Assembly (NCBI GenBank): GCA_019414055.1
Contig: DXMV01000026.1
Location: 1 to 64,000, forward strand
Reading direction: 5' to 3'
DNA: 64,000 nt
DNA from: Collinsella sp.
GTDB taxonomy: Bacteria; Actinomycetota; Coriobacteriia; Coriobacteriales; Coriobacteriaceae
In this document: piece by piece, positions 31,545 to 39,919 of the stretch
How the letters are laid out: each line of letters begins with the position of its first letter
How positions within the stretch are numbered: the stretch's first letter is position 1
Position numbers and translations under genes: made by a program
Notes under the pieces: generated by a model
The model's input: the letters and a program-made list of their open reading frames with translations, nothing else
What the model was told of the DNA's origin: nothing
The model's database searches: none

Positions 31545-34500
31545 ATGAGCAAACTCGTCGAGGGCATCAAGGATCGTGTGGTCGCTGCCGCACGCGAGGC
31601 CGCGCCCGCCGTGGTGGACGCGGCCCAGAAGGCCGCGACCGCGGCAGCCGAGAAAGTTGCCGAGGCAGTTGCCGATGCCAAGAACGCGGCAGGGGAGGCG
31701 TCCGTCACTAGCGAGCCCACCGCCGCCGCTGAGCCCATAGCCGCCGCCCACGCCCCCGAAGGCGCGATCTTCAACCCCGAGGCCGCCCGCGGCAACCTGC
31801 ACCTGGGCATCGACGTGGGCTCCACCACCGTTAAGCTCGCCGTGCTCAACGACGACAACCAGATCGTCTACGCCAAGTACCAGCGCCATCACACCGACGT
31901 CCGTGCCTGCGCCCGCGACCTGTTCGAGGGTGCCGCGACCGTGCTGCCGACGGCCCAGATGACCTGCGCCATTACCGGCTCGGGCGGCCTGCTGCTGTCC
32001 CAGTGGCTCGACCTGGAGTTTGTCCAGGAGGTCATCGCCAGCAAACGCGCCGTCGAGACCCTTATCCCGGCCACCGACGTCGCCATCGAGCTGGGCGGCG
32101 AGGACGCCAAGATCATCTACTTCGACAACGGCATTGAGCAGCGCATGAACGGCACCTGCGCCGGCGGTACGGGCGCGTTCATCGACCAGATGGCAACCCT
32201 GCTCCACACCGATGCCAGCGGCCTCAACGAGCTCGCGGCCAACGCCACCACCATCTATCCCATCGCCAGCCGCTGCGGCGTTTTTGCCAAGACCGACGTG
32301 CAGCCGCTGCTCAATGAGGGCGCCCGCCCCGAGGACGTGGCCGCCTCCATCTTCCAGGCGGTCGTGACCCAGACCATCTCGGGTCTGGCGTGCGGCCGTC
32401 CCATCCGCGGCAACGTCGCCTTCCTGGGCGGCCCGCTGCAGTATCTCTCCGAGCTGCGCCACCGCTTCTATCTCACGCTCAACCTGGACGAGGAGCACCG
32501 TATTGTGCCCCAAAACGCCCACCTGTTTGTGGCGAGCGGCGCCGCCATGGCGCACGAGTCCTACAAGCTCAGCACGTTCCCGCAGCTCATCGAGGCTATC
32601 GACAGCTTGGGCGACACGCAGGGTGCTGAGGTCGAGCGCCTGGACCCGCTCTTTGCCACCGACGAGGACTTTGCCGAGTTCAAGGGTCGCCACGACACCG
32701 AGGTCGTCCCCAAGGGCAAGCTCGACGGCTACACCGGCCGTGTGTTCATCGGCATCGACGCCGGTTCCACCACCATGAAGGCCGCGCTCGTGGGCGAGGA
32801 CGGCCAGCTGCTGCACACCTGGTACGGCAACAACAACGGCGACATCCTGGGCACGGCCAAGGTCATCATGGCCGATTTCTACAACCACATCCCTGCGGGC
32901 TGTACCATCGGCCACGTGACCACCACGGGCTACGGCGAGGCGCTGCTCATCGAGGCCCTCAAGGCCGATTCCGGCGAGATCGAGACCGTCGCGCACCTGC
33001 GCGGCGCCAAGGCTTTCCTGCCCGGCGTCGAGTTCATCCTGGACATTGGCGGCCAGGACATGAAGTGCCTGCGTGTGAAGGACGGCGTCATCGAGCACAT
33101 CATGCTCAACGAGGCCTGCTCGTCGGGCTGCGGCAGCTTTATCGAGAGTTTCGCCGTGTCTATGAACATGGACGTGCGCGCGTTTGCCGATGCCGCCATC
33201 CATGCCAAGGCCCCCGTCGACCTGGGCAGCCGCTGCACGGTCTTTATGAACTCGCGCGTCAAGCAGGCGCAAAAGGAAGGCGCCACGGTGGGCGACATTG
33301 CGGCCGGCCTGTCTTATTCCGTCATCAAGAATGCCCTGTTCAAGGTCATTAAGCTGCGCGACCCCAAGGAGATCGGCAGTCAGGTGATCGTCCAAGGCGG
33401 CACCTTTATGTCCGACGCCACGCTGCGCGCGTTCGAGCAGCTCACCGGTGTTCACGCCGTGCGCCCCGACATCGCCGGCTGTATGGGCGCCTACGGTGCG
33501 GCCCTGCTCGCCCGCGATCGCGCCGGCGCCGACGGCACCTCGACCATCCTTTCGGCCGAGGACATCGCGCACCTCACCGTGACGCAAAAGCACGTCCGCT
33601 GCGGACGTTGCTCCAACAACTGCCAGCTTACCGTCAACGATTTTGGCGGCGGCAGGCGCTTCATTACCGGCAACCGCTGCGAGAAGGGCGCCGGCCACAA
33701 AAAGCAAAAGACCGAGGCCCCCAACCTCTTCAAAAAGAAAAACGAGCTGCTGTTTAACCGCGAGGTGCTGAGCCCCGACGAGGCCCCGCGCGGCACCGTC
33801 GGCATCCCCCGCGCCCTCAACATGTACGAGAACTACCCCTTCTGGCACGCGTTCTTTACGCGTCTGGGCTTTAGCGTGCAACTGTCCGACCAGTCGAGCA
33901 AAAAGACCTACCAGGCGGGTATCGAGTCCATGCCGTCCGAGAGCGTGTGCTATCCGGCAAAGATGAGCCACGGCCACGTGATGAACCTTATCGACCGTGA
34001 CGTCGACTTCATCTGGATGCCGTGCGTGCGCTGGGAGCGCAAAGAGGATCCGACGGCCGGTAACTGCTACAACTGCCCCATCGTTATGAGCTACCCCACG
34101 GCGCTGGCGCTCAACATTGATGAGATCCGCGAGCAGAACATCGAGTTCCTGTACCCGTTTGTGCCCTATCACGACAAGACCGAGCTCAAGCGCCGTCTGT
34201 ATCAGGTGCTCGCCGTCGACCGCGTGGCCGATGCCGAGGCTGGTCGTGGTCGCGTGCGTGGACCCAAGATCACGCGCTCCGAGGTCGATGCCGCCGTCAA
34301 CGCTGCCTTTGAGGCCGATGCGCGTTTCCACGAGGACATCCAGACCATGGGCGAGGAGGCTCTTAAGTGGGTCGAGGACCACGGCGGCCACGGCATCGTG
34401 CTCGCCGGTCGTCCCTACCATAACGACCCCGAGATCAACCATGCCCTGCCCGAGCTTATCTCGAGCTTTGGCTTTGCGGTCTTTACCGAGGATTCGCTCG

Positions 34501-36326
34501 CGCATCTGATTAAGCCCGAGCGTCCGATTCGCGTCGTCGACCAGTGGATGTACCACAGCCGCCTGTACGCGGTCGCCCGTTTTGTGACGATGCGCAACGA
34601 CCTGGACCTGATCCAGCTCAACTCCTTCGGCTGCGGCTTGGACGCCCTGACCACCGACCAGGTGCAGGAGATTCTGGAAGCCAGCGGCAAGATCTACACC
34701 GTGCTCAAGATCGATGAGGTGTCCAACCTGGGCGCCGCGCGCATCCGCATCCGCTCGCTCATGGCCGCGCTTAAGGACCAGGAGGCCGAGCGCTTGGCCG
34801 AGGCCACGGCCGCGGGCGAGGCCTACGAGCAGGGCGATGCCGCGCCGGTGGCGCCCTCCACGGATGCCCCCGCGTTCGCGAGCCGCAAGTACACGTTTGA
34901 GGCGCAGCGCGAGAGTGCTTCGACCGCGTGGCCCAAGGTGCCCTTTACCGAGCAGATGCGCGAGGAGGGCTACACCATCCTGTGCCCGCAGATGGCGCCG
35001 ATCCACTTTGACCTGGTTAAAGAGGTGTTCCGCGGTGCCGGCTACAACTTGGAGCTGCTGCCCTCGACCGATCACGATGCCGTCGAGGCCGGTCTGCGCT
35101 ATGTGAACAATGACATCTGCTATCCGTCGATCCTGGTGACCGGCCAGATCATGGAGGCCATCGAGAGCGGTCGGTACGACCTGTCCAAGACGGCCGTGGT
35201 CATCAGCCAGACCGGCGGCGGCTGCCGTGCCACCAACTACATCGCGCTCATCCGCAAGGCCCTGCGCGAGAGCGGCCACCCCGAGATTCCGGTGATCTCG
35301 CTTTCGGCCGTGGCGCTCGGCGAGGACAACCCCGGCTTTAAGATTACGCCAGCGCTGCTTAAGCAGGCAGTTTACGCGGTACTCTTTGGCGACGTGATGA
35401 TGCAGATGCTCTATCGCTGCCGCCCGTACGAGGCCACGCCCGGCGCTGCCAACGCACTCTACGAGGAGTACATGGCGCGCGCCCGCAAGCTGGCGCCCAA
35501 GTTCAACCGCCACAACTACACCAAGCTGTGCCGTGAGGCCATCCGCGCGTTCGACACTTTGCCGCTCGTGGGCGAGGGTACCAAGCCGCGCGTGGGCGTG
35601 GTCGGTGAGATCTTGGTCAAGTTCCATCCCACGGCCAACAACCACGTGGTCGACGTTATCGAGCGCGAGGGCTGCGAGGCCGTGGTGCCGGGCCTGCTCG
35701 ACTTCTTCCTGTACTCCATGAGCAACGCCGAGCTGCAGAAGGACGAGCTGGGTAGCTCTGCTACCACGCGCGCTGGTATGCAGGCGCTCATCAAACTCGT
35801 GGACTGGATGCGTACGCCGGTGGAGGAGATGCTCGAAAAGTCCCACCGCTTTGAGGCGCCCGAGCGCATCGGCACCATGGCGGACAAGGCCCGCACGGTG
35901 CTTTCGGTGTGCAACAACATGGGCGAGGGCTGGTTGCTCACGGCCGAGATGCTCGACCTGATCGACCATGGCGCGCCCAACATCATCTGCACGCAGCCCT
36001 TTGCGTGCCTGCCCAACCACGTGGTGGGTAAGGCTGTGATCAAGGAGCTGCGCCGCCAGCATCCCGAGAGCAACATTGTCGCGGTGGACTATGATCCCGG
36101 TGCGTCCGAGGTCAACCAGCTCAACCGCATTAAGCTCATGATCAGCGTGGCCAAGGAGAACATGCGCGCCGGCAAGGGCTTTAAGCTCGAGAAGGTGGCA
36201 CCGCTCGCGATGGACGAGGTCACCGGCCAGATGCGTGCCCACGATGGCTGCGTGAGCTGCGGCTCGGCCAGCGAGGAGGCCGTGGCATCGGTCGCCGAGC
36301 GTCTGGGGCGCGGTATTAAGAAGTAG
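31545..36326 (+). CDS. 2-hydroxyacyl-CoA dehydratase activator-type fusion protein (1593 aa)
   Basis: The protein joins two BadF/BadG/HgdC-type ASKHA ATPase domains and a long DUF2229/HgdB-like half. Residues 1-75 form an Ala-rich helical extension (PAVVDAAQKAATAAAEKVAE). Domain 1 starts at GIDVGSTTVK (88) with cluster cysteines in TCAGGTGAF (Cys205) and SRCGVF. Domain 2 starts at GIDAGSTTMK (403) with ACSSGCGS (Cys525) and SRCTVF. A Cys cluster CGRCSNNC (686-693) precedes the DUF2229 part (VGIPRALNMYENYPFW). Known HgdC homologues drive ATP-dependent electron transfer to radical dehydratases. The role of this fused form, common in anaerobes, is not settled. It is co-transcribed with a TetR gene. 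Confidence 0.9.
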   Translation: MSKLVEGIKDRVVAAAREAAPAVVDAAQKAATAAAEKVAEAVADAKNAAGEASVTSEPTAAAEPIAAAHAPEGAIFNPEAARGNLHLGIDVGSTTVKLAVLNDDNQIVYAKYQRHHTDVRACARDLFEGAATVLPTAQMTCAITGSGGLLLSQWLDLEFVQEVIASKRAVETLIPATDVAIELGGEDAKIIYFDNGIEQRMNGTCAGGTGAFIDQMATLLHTDASGLNELAANATTIYPIASRCGVFAKTDVQPLLNEGARPEDVAASIFQAVVTQTISGLACGRPIRGNVAFLGGPLQYLSELRHRFYLTLNLDEEHRIVPQNAHLFVASGAAMAHESYKLSTFPQLIEAIDSLGDTQGAEVERLDPLFATDEDFAEFKGRHDTEVVPKGKLDGYTGRVFIGIDAGSTTMKAALVGEDGQLLHTWYGNNNGDILGTAKVIMADFYNHIPAGCTIGHVTTTGYGEALLIEALKADSGEIETVAHLRGAKAFLPGVEFILDIGGQDMKCLRVKDGVIEHIMLNEACSSGCGSFIESFAVSMNMDVRAFADAAIHAKAPVDLGSRCTVFMNSRVKQAQKEGATVGDIAAGLSYSVIKNALFKVIKLRDPKEIGSQVIVQGGTFMSDATLRAFEQLTGVHAVRPDIAGCMGAYGAALLARDRAGADGTSTILSAEDIAHLTVTQKHVRCGRCSNNCQLTVNDFGGGRRFITGNRCEKGAGHKKQKTEAPNLFKKKNELLFNREVLSPDEAPRGTVGIPRALNMYENYPFWHAFFTRLGFSVQLSDQSSKKTYQAGIESMPSESVCYPAKMSHGHVMNLIDRDVDFIWMPCVRWERKEDPTAGNCYNCPIVMSYPTALALNIDEIREQNIEFLYPFVPYHDKTELKRRLYQVLAVDRVADAEAGRGRVRGPKITRSEVDAAVNAAFEADARFHEDIQTMGEEALKWVEDHGGHGIVLAGRPYHNDPEINHALPELISSFGFAVFTEDSLAHLIKPERPIRVVDQWMYHSRLYAVARFVTMRNDLDLIQLNSFGCGLDALTTDQVQEILEASGKIYTVLKIDEVSNLGAARIRIRSLMAALKDQEAERLAEATAAGEAYEQGDAAPVAPSTDAPAFASRKYTFEAQRESASTAWPKVPFTEQMREEGYTILCPQMAPIHFDLVKEVFRGAGYNLELLPSTDHDAVEAGLRYVNNDICYPSILVTGQIMEAIESGRYDLSKTAVVISQTGGGCRATNYIALIRKALRESGHPEIPVISLSAVALGEDNPGFKITPALLKQAVYAVLFGDVMMQMLYRCRPYEATPGAANALYEEYMARARKLAPKFNRHNYTKLCREAIRAFDTLPLVGEGTKPRVGVVGEILVKFHPTANNHVVDVIEREGCEAVVPGLLDFFLYSMSNAELQKDELGSSATTRAGMQALIKLVDWMRTPVEEMLEKSHRFEAPERIGTMADKARTVLSVCNNMGEGWLLTAEMLDLIDHGAPNIICTQPFACLPNHVVGKAVIKELRRQHPESNIVAVDYDPGASEVNQLNRIKLMISVAKENMRAGKGFKLEKVAPLAMDEVTGQMRAHDGCVSCGSASEEAVASVAERLGRGIKK

Positions 36327-36354
36327 ACGGCCCGCTTTGAGCCGGATATAAGAC

Positions 36355-36390
36355 AAACGGGTGGTAGCCGTACCGGCTATCACCCGTTTT
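36355..36390 (+). terminator. Terminator of the TetR/activator operon
   Basis: A 16-bp stem, AAACGGGTGGTAGCCG with CGGCTATCACCCGTTT (one mismatch), has a 3-nt loop and ends in TTTT. It lies 29 bp after the stop codon. Confidence 0.9.
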
Positions 36391-36443
36391 CACTGGACAT
36401 ATGTTGCGTAAACGCCCCAACTATCACCCTTTGCGAACTTAGA

Positions 36444-36574
36444 TTTCGGAAGTATGCGGCAAAATCTGAATAGGCCGAGCACACTTGGTATGCCCAAGCT
36501 CTGTACCTGCGGTTTTATTTACGGAAAACGGGGGTGTGCTCGAGAGTTTTAAAATTTGCCGCATACTTCTGAAA
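36444..36574. repeat. 131-bp element with 41-bp imperfect inverted repeats
   Basis: The left arm (36444-36484, TTTCGGAAGTATGCGGCAAA...) and right arm (36534-36574) are inverse copies with several mismatches, both bounded by GCACAC/GTGTGC inside and TTTC/GAAA outside. A half copy lies at 37741-37772. The centre has no coding frame. The rest of the 36391-36742 gap has a further TTTGCCGCAAAATACC fragment near 36639 and nothing else I recognise. Confidence 0.7.
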
Positions 36575-36742
36575 ACGACGTCTCGGTGGCACCAAAAACT
36601 ACCCTCGGAACCCTGAGATAATGAACATATGTAGCCGTTTGCCGCAAAATACCGCCCGTTTATAGAACCCACCCCCAGCGTGCAGCCCTCTTACGGTTGA
36701 ATAAATACACATCTATGGAATTACGTAAGAGAGGACCGTTCC

Positions 36743-37702
36743 ATGAGCTACAAGACCGTTTGCGTTGCCGGCGGCGGCGTGCTGGGAAGCCAGATTGCCT
36801 TTCAGGCTGCCTACTGCGGCTTTGATGTGACGATTTGGCTGCGCAGCGAGGGCAGCATCGGCCGCACCCAGCCCAAGATCGATCATGTGCGCGAGGAGTA
36901 CATCGCTGCTATCGAGGGTATGGCGGACGGCACGGGCGAGTGGTGCGCCGGTATCGCCGATAGCACCCAGCCCTTCGACAAGGAGGCGGCGCTCGCTGCC
37001 GTTGAGCGCGCCTACTCCACGCTCAAGCTGGAGCTCGATCTTGCCAAGGCAGTGGTCGACGCCGACCTGGTCATCGAGTCTATGGCCGAGGACACACAGG
37101 CAAAGATCGACTTCTACAAGAAGCTCGCCCCGGCTCTCCCGCAAAAGACCGTCATCGTGACGAACTCCTCCACGCTGCTGCCGAGCACCTTTGCCAAGTA
37201 CACTGGTCGCCCCGAAAAGTACCTGTCGCTGCACTTTGCCAACTCCATCTGGAAGAACAACATGACCGAGGTCATGGCACAGGACCAAACCGACAAGTGT
37301 TACTTCGATGAGCTCGTCGACTTTGCCAACGACATTCGCATGCTGGCGCTTCCCGTCAACAAGGAAAAGAACGGCTACCTGCTCAACTCCATGCTGGTGC
37401 CGTGGCTGCTCTCGGGCCTGGACCTGTACGTCTCGGGCGTCAGCGACCCCAAGAGCATCGACCTCGCATGGACGCGCGGCACCGGCGCTCCCAAGGGCCC
37501 GTTCCGCGTATTCGACACGGTGGGCATCCAGACGGCCTACAACATCGTCATGCAGTATCAGAAAGTCCCGGGCCTGGTGAGCCCGCTGCTCAAAAAGATG
37601 ATGATGCCCTACAACTTTAAGGCCATGGCCACCGTCCTCAAGCAGATGCTCGACGAAGGCAAGCTGGGCGAAAGCTCGGGCGAGGGCTTCTTTACGTACT
37701 AA
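36743..37702 (+). CDS. 3-hydroxyacyl-CoA dehydrogenase
   Basis: The 319-residue NAD-dependent enzyme has the Rossmann motif VCVAGGGVLGSQIAFQAA, VIESMAEDTQAKIDFYKK, the catalytic His in LSLHFANSIWKN, and a C-terminal helical domain with NSMLVPWLLSGLDLYVSG. Typical reaction: 3-hydroxyacyl-CoA to 3-oxoacyl-CoA in fatty acid or butyrate-type metabolism. The residue run before the catalytic His is more divergent than in HBD of clostridia. AGAGAGGA precedes the ATG. It follows the acyl-CoA dehydratase activator-type gene, separated by a terminator and repeat element, so a shared pathway is possible but not shown. Confidence 0.88.
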   Translation: MSYKTVCVAGGGVLGSQIAFQAAYCGFDVTIWLRSEGSIGRTQPKIDHVREEYIAAIEGMADGTGEWCAGIADSTQPFDKEAALAAVERAYSTLKLELDLAKAVVDADLVIESMAEDTQAKIDFYKKLAPALPQKTVIVTNSSTLLPSTFAKYTGRPEKYLSLHFANSIWKNNMTEVMAQDQTDKCYFDELVDFANDIRMLALPVNKEKNGYLLNSMLVPWLLSGLDLYVSGVSDPKSIDLAWTRGTGAPKGPFRVFDTVGIQTAYNIVMQYQKVPGLVSPLLKKMMMPYNFKAMATVLKQMLDEGKLGESSGEGFFTY

Positions 37703-37740
37703 AAATGATCTCTTGGGGGTGGAAGCGTTGGGGATCTACG

Positions 37741-37772
37741 GTAGTATGCGACAAAATCTGAATTGATCGGGC
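37741..37772 (+). repeat. Half copy of the 36444 inverted-repeat element
   Basis: GTAGTATGCGACAAAATCTG and the following AATTGATCGGGCA match the left arm of the 36444 element with a few changes. No inverse partner lies nearby. Confidence 0.65.
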
Positions 37773-37796
37773 AAGAGCTGTAGCGCGCGTTGACGT

Positions 37797-37832
37797 TTGA
37801 CCAATGGAGCGCAATTGACCAATGGAGCGCAA
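37797..37832 (+). repeat. Perfect 18-bp tandem duplication
   Basis: TTGACCAATGGAGCGCAA occurs twice with no spacer (37797-37814 and 37815-37832), 159 bp before the next gene. TTGACC could serve as a -35 box in either copy. Nothing else is recognised in 37703-37990 besides this and the half copy at 37741. Confidence 0.85.
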
Positions 37833-37990
37833 AAATGCACCGTTCGCCGATACTCCTCTCGCGAGTGGTTGCCATATGGTTTGATGTTGGAAACATATGA
37901 CTGCCGCCGGGCTGCGGGTGACGTTTGCCCTGATATCGGAGGTGCCAAGTATGTTTCGCGCTCCGTTAAACAAGTATCGGGCTGGTTAAT

Positions 37991-38440
37991 ATGGGCCGCC
38001 GTACTATCTCGATAACCCTTGCAGTGGTTTGCCTAGCTGTGCTCCTGGGCGCTATGGGGCAGTTCGCTATAAGTCGAGAAACATCCTATATGCAGGAATG
38101 TGCTTCCGAAGGCTTCGCCATTGATGGTTACTATCGGGATGACAAAACGAGTCGGGAAACCCTGGCTTTTCTTGAGGAGGACAACTGTCGATGGCAGCTG
38201 GTTGACCAAGACGGAATCTGCACAGACGGGCAGTTTAAGCGTACGGATGATCCCAACATTCTGATATTAAAGAATGAAAACGGCGAAATATTCGGTACGG
38301 TCCACGTGGCGCATATTTCGCGCCGACGCGATCAGGGCTTGCTCTACCTATTTAGAGATACCAAGGTGACCCGTTTTTATCTGGTGAGCACCGATCCGGC
38401 GTTTATGGTGGAGTCTGGCGATGTCGATGTGGACGGTTGA
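37991..38440 (+). CDS. Small membrane-anchored protein of unknown function (149 aa)
   Basis: The protein starts with a hydrophobic segment (TISITLAVVCLAVLLGAMGQ, residues 5-24) that is a signal peptide or single anchor, without a lipobox. The rest is a predicted beta-rich outer domain with repeated short strands (GYYRDDKTSRETLAFLEEDN; GQFKRTDDPNILILKNENGE). This looks like a small extracytoplasmic fold seen in Coriobacteria, with no known role. The ribosome binding site is weak. Base composition is less GC-rich than in neighbours. It converges on the DUF389 gene. Confidence 0.7.
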   Translation: MGRRTISITLAVVCLAVLLGAMGQFAISRETSYMQECASEGFAIDGYYRDDKTSRETLAFLEEDNCRWQLVDQDGICTDGQFKRTDDPNILILKNENGEIFGTVHVAHISRRRDQGLLYLFRDTKVTRFYLVSTDPAFMVESGDVDVDG

Positions 38441-38564
38441 TTCACGGCAATAAAATGGCGAGCGGGGCGCGGGTGTGAACTGCACCACGCTATTTGCTCG
38501 CGTCCGTATCGCGTCTGCGCCTCGTCGTAGCTTGCGTCCGTGCGAGCATTCATCCCGCCCCGCA

Positions 38565-39704
38565 TCACTTCACGTCAAACTCCACGCGATCGAGTTCGGG
38601 CACATTGAGGTCGATGAGCTTGCGAGCGACGTGGCGGTCGTGTGCCCCGAGCGCCTCGCTTGTCGTCACATGGGCGACAATCTCGCGCTCGACGATGCCC
38701 TCCTCCTCGCCTTCGGTAGGCGAGGTCTCGACGGCGACGGTGTAGTCCTTAAAGCCTGGCAGCACCGCCGCAAGCTCGCGCGTGGTCTCGGTGACGCCGT
38801 AGCCGTCCTGCACGCCGGCCTGCGCCGAGCCAATGGAACCCGCGGTCATAACGATGCAGGGGATGGCAAAGATCACCGTGCCCACGATGATGCGGCGGCG
38901 CACCTTGCGCGATAGCTCGTCGACCTCGGCATTTTCCTCAGCAGTTACAATGCCGTCGCCGTTCAGGTCGCGCTTGAGCGGCACGCGCAAAAGAAGCAGC
39001 ACGGCTTCGGCCGCGAGTGCGATAAAGACCACGTTGATGCCAAACTCGTAAAGCGCCGAGAGAAACAGCGACCCGCTCGCGATGGCGATGCCGTAACCCG
39101 CCGCGCACAGGGGCGGCATGAGCGCGGTCGCCACGGCTACGCCGGCAATGAGCGTGGCAGGTTCCTGATCGCGCGAGTTGCCCAGGCCACCCGCAAAGCC
39201 GCCCGCGAGCGCGACGGCAAGGTCCCACACAGTCGGTGTCGAATTGTCGATGATGGCGGCCGTGGTGGTGCCAAGGGGCGAGAGCTTAAAGTACAACGTG
39301 GACGTGACCAGGCAAAAGGCCATCTGTAGAGCCAAGCCCGCGACGGCTTCGACGGTAATCTCGCGGTCGAGCGTGGCGATGCCATATGCCATGGCAAGGA
39401 CCGATCCCATAAGCGGGCAGATGAGCATGGCACCTACAATGGCGATATCCGAGTCGATATCGAGGCCGATGCTCGCGATCAACATAGCAATGATCAGGAT
39501 GCACAGGTGAGTGCCGGTCAGACGCGCCCCGTTTACAAAGCGTTTGCGAATCACGTGATAGGGCGCGCGCCCCTCGCGAATGTTGAATGCCTGCTTAAGG
39601 AAACGGGTGGCATTCTCCATGGCCTCGCTGTGTGCAGGGCGTATACCGTGACGACGATGATGACGCTCGCGCAGCCGCTTGATTTGTTGTTTGTCGAGTT
39701 CCAT
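38565..39704 (-). CDS. DUF389 family membrane protein
   Basis: The 379-residue protein has a soluble N-terminus, about six membrane helices (residues 55-260) and a soluble C-terminal part. DIAIVGAMLICPLMGSVLAM and a second membrane block with AGVAVATALMPPLCAAGYG match the DUF389 (TIGR00341-like) family. No transport substrate is established. ATG at 39704 is preceded by GAGGTG; a GTG two codons upstream is also possible. The tail has a long acidic stretch (DLNGDGIVTAEENAEVDE) resembling an EF-hand-like loop between helices. Confidence 0.82.
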   Translation of the reverse strand: MELDKQQIKRLRERHHRRHGIRPAHSEAMENATRFLKQAFNIREGRAPYHVIRKRFVNGARLTGTHLCILIIAMLIASIGLDIDSDIAIVGAMLICPLMGSVLAMAYGIATLDREITVEAVAGLALQMAFCLVTSTLYFKLSPLGTTTAAIIDNSTPTVWDLAVALAGGFAGGLGNSRDQEPATLIAGVAVATALMPPLCAAGYGIAIASGSLFLSALYEFGINVVFIALAAEAVLLLLRVPLKRDLNGDGIVTAEENAEVDELSRKVRRRIIVGTVIFAIPCIVMTAGSIGSAQAGVQDGYGVTETTRELAAVLPGFKDYTVAVETSPTEGEEEGIVEREIVAHVTTSEALGAHDRHVARKLIDLNVPELDRVEFDVK

Positions 39705-39855
39705 GTCCACCTCGTATTGCCGCAGGAACGCGAGTGCGTTCGCAGCATGTACTCTACACCGTGACGGGTGGGGCGGTCATCTTGGCATGGAACTTAGGCG
39801 AGCAGGCAAAGGAAGACACGCCACAAGCGAGTACTGCCGAGGGTTTCGACAGATA

Positions 39856-39894
39856 CAAAAAAGCGCGGGGCCGGTTTGATTCCGACCCCGCGCT
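39856..39894 (-). terminator. Terminator of the OPT transporter gene
   Basis: On the minus strand AGCGCGGGG pairs perfectly with CCCCGCGCT across a 15-nt loop, followed by TTTTTTG. It lies 25 bp after the stop at 39920. Confidence 0.92.
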
Positions 39895-39919
39895 CTGTAC
39901 GGGTACGTTGTTGTTGGGT

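Noticed and set aside
31530..36383. A 1617-codon open frame antisense to the activator fusion gene
   Set aside because: It mirrors the plus-strand gene codon by codon; strong GC bias at third positions removes stops from the opposite strand. It has no family motifs, no SD and no neighbours in frame.
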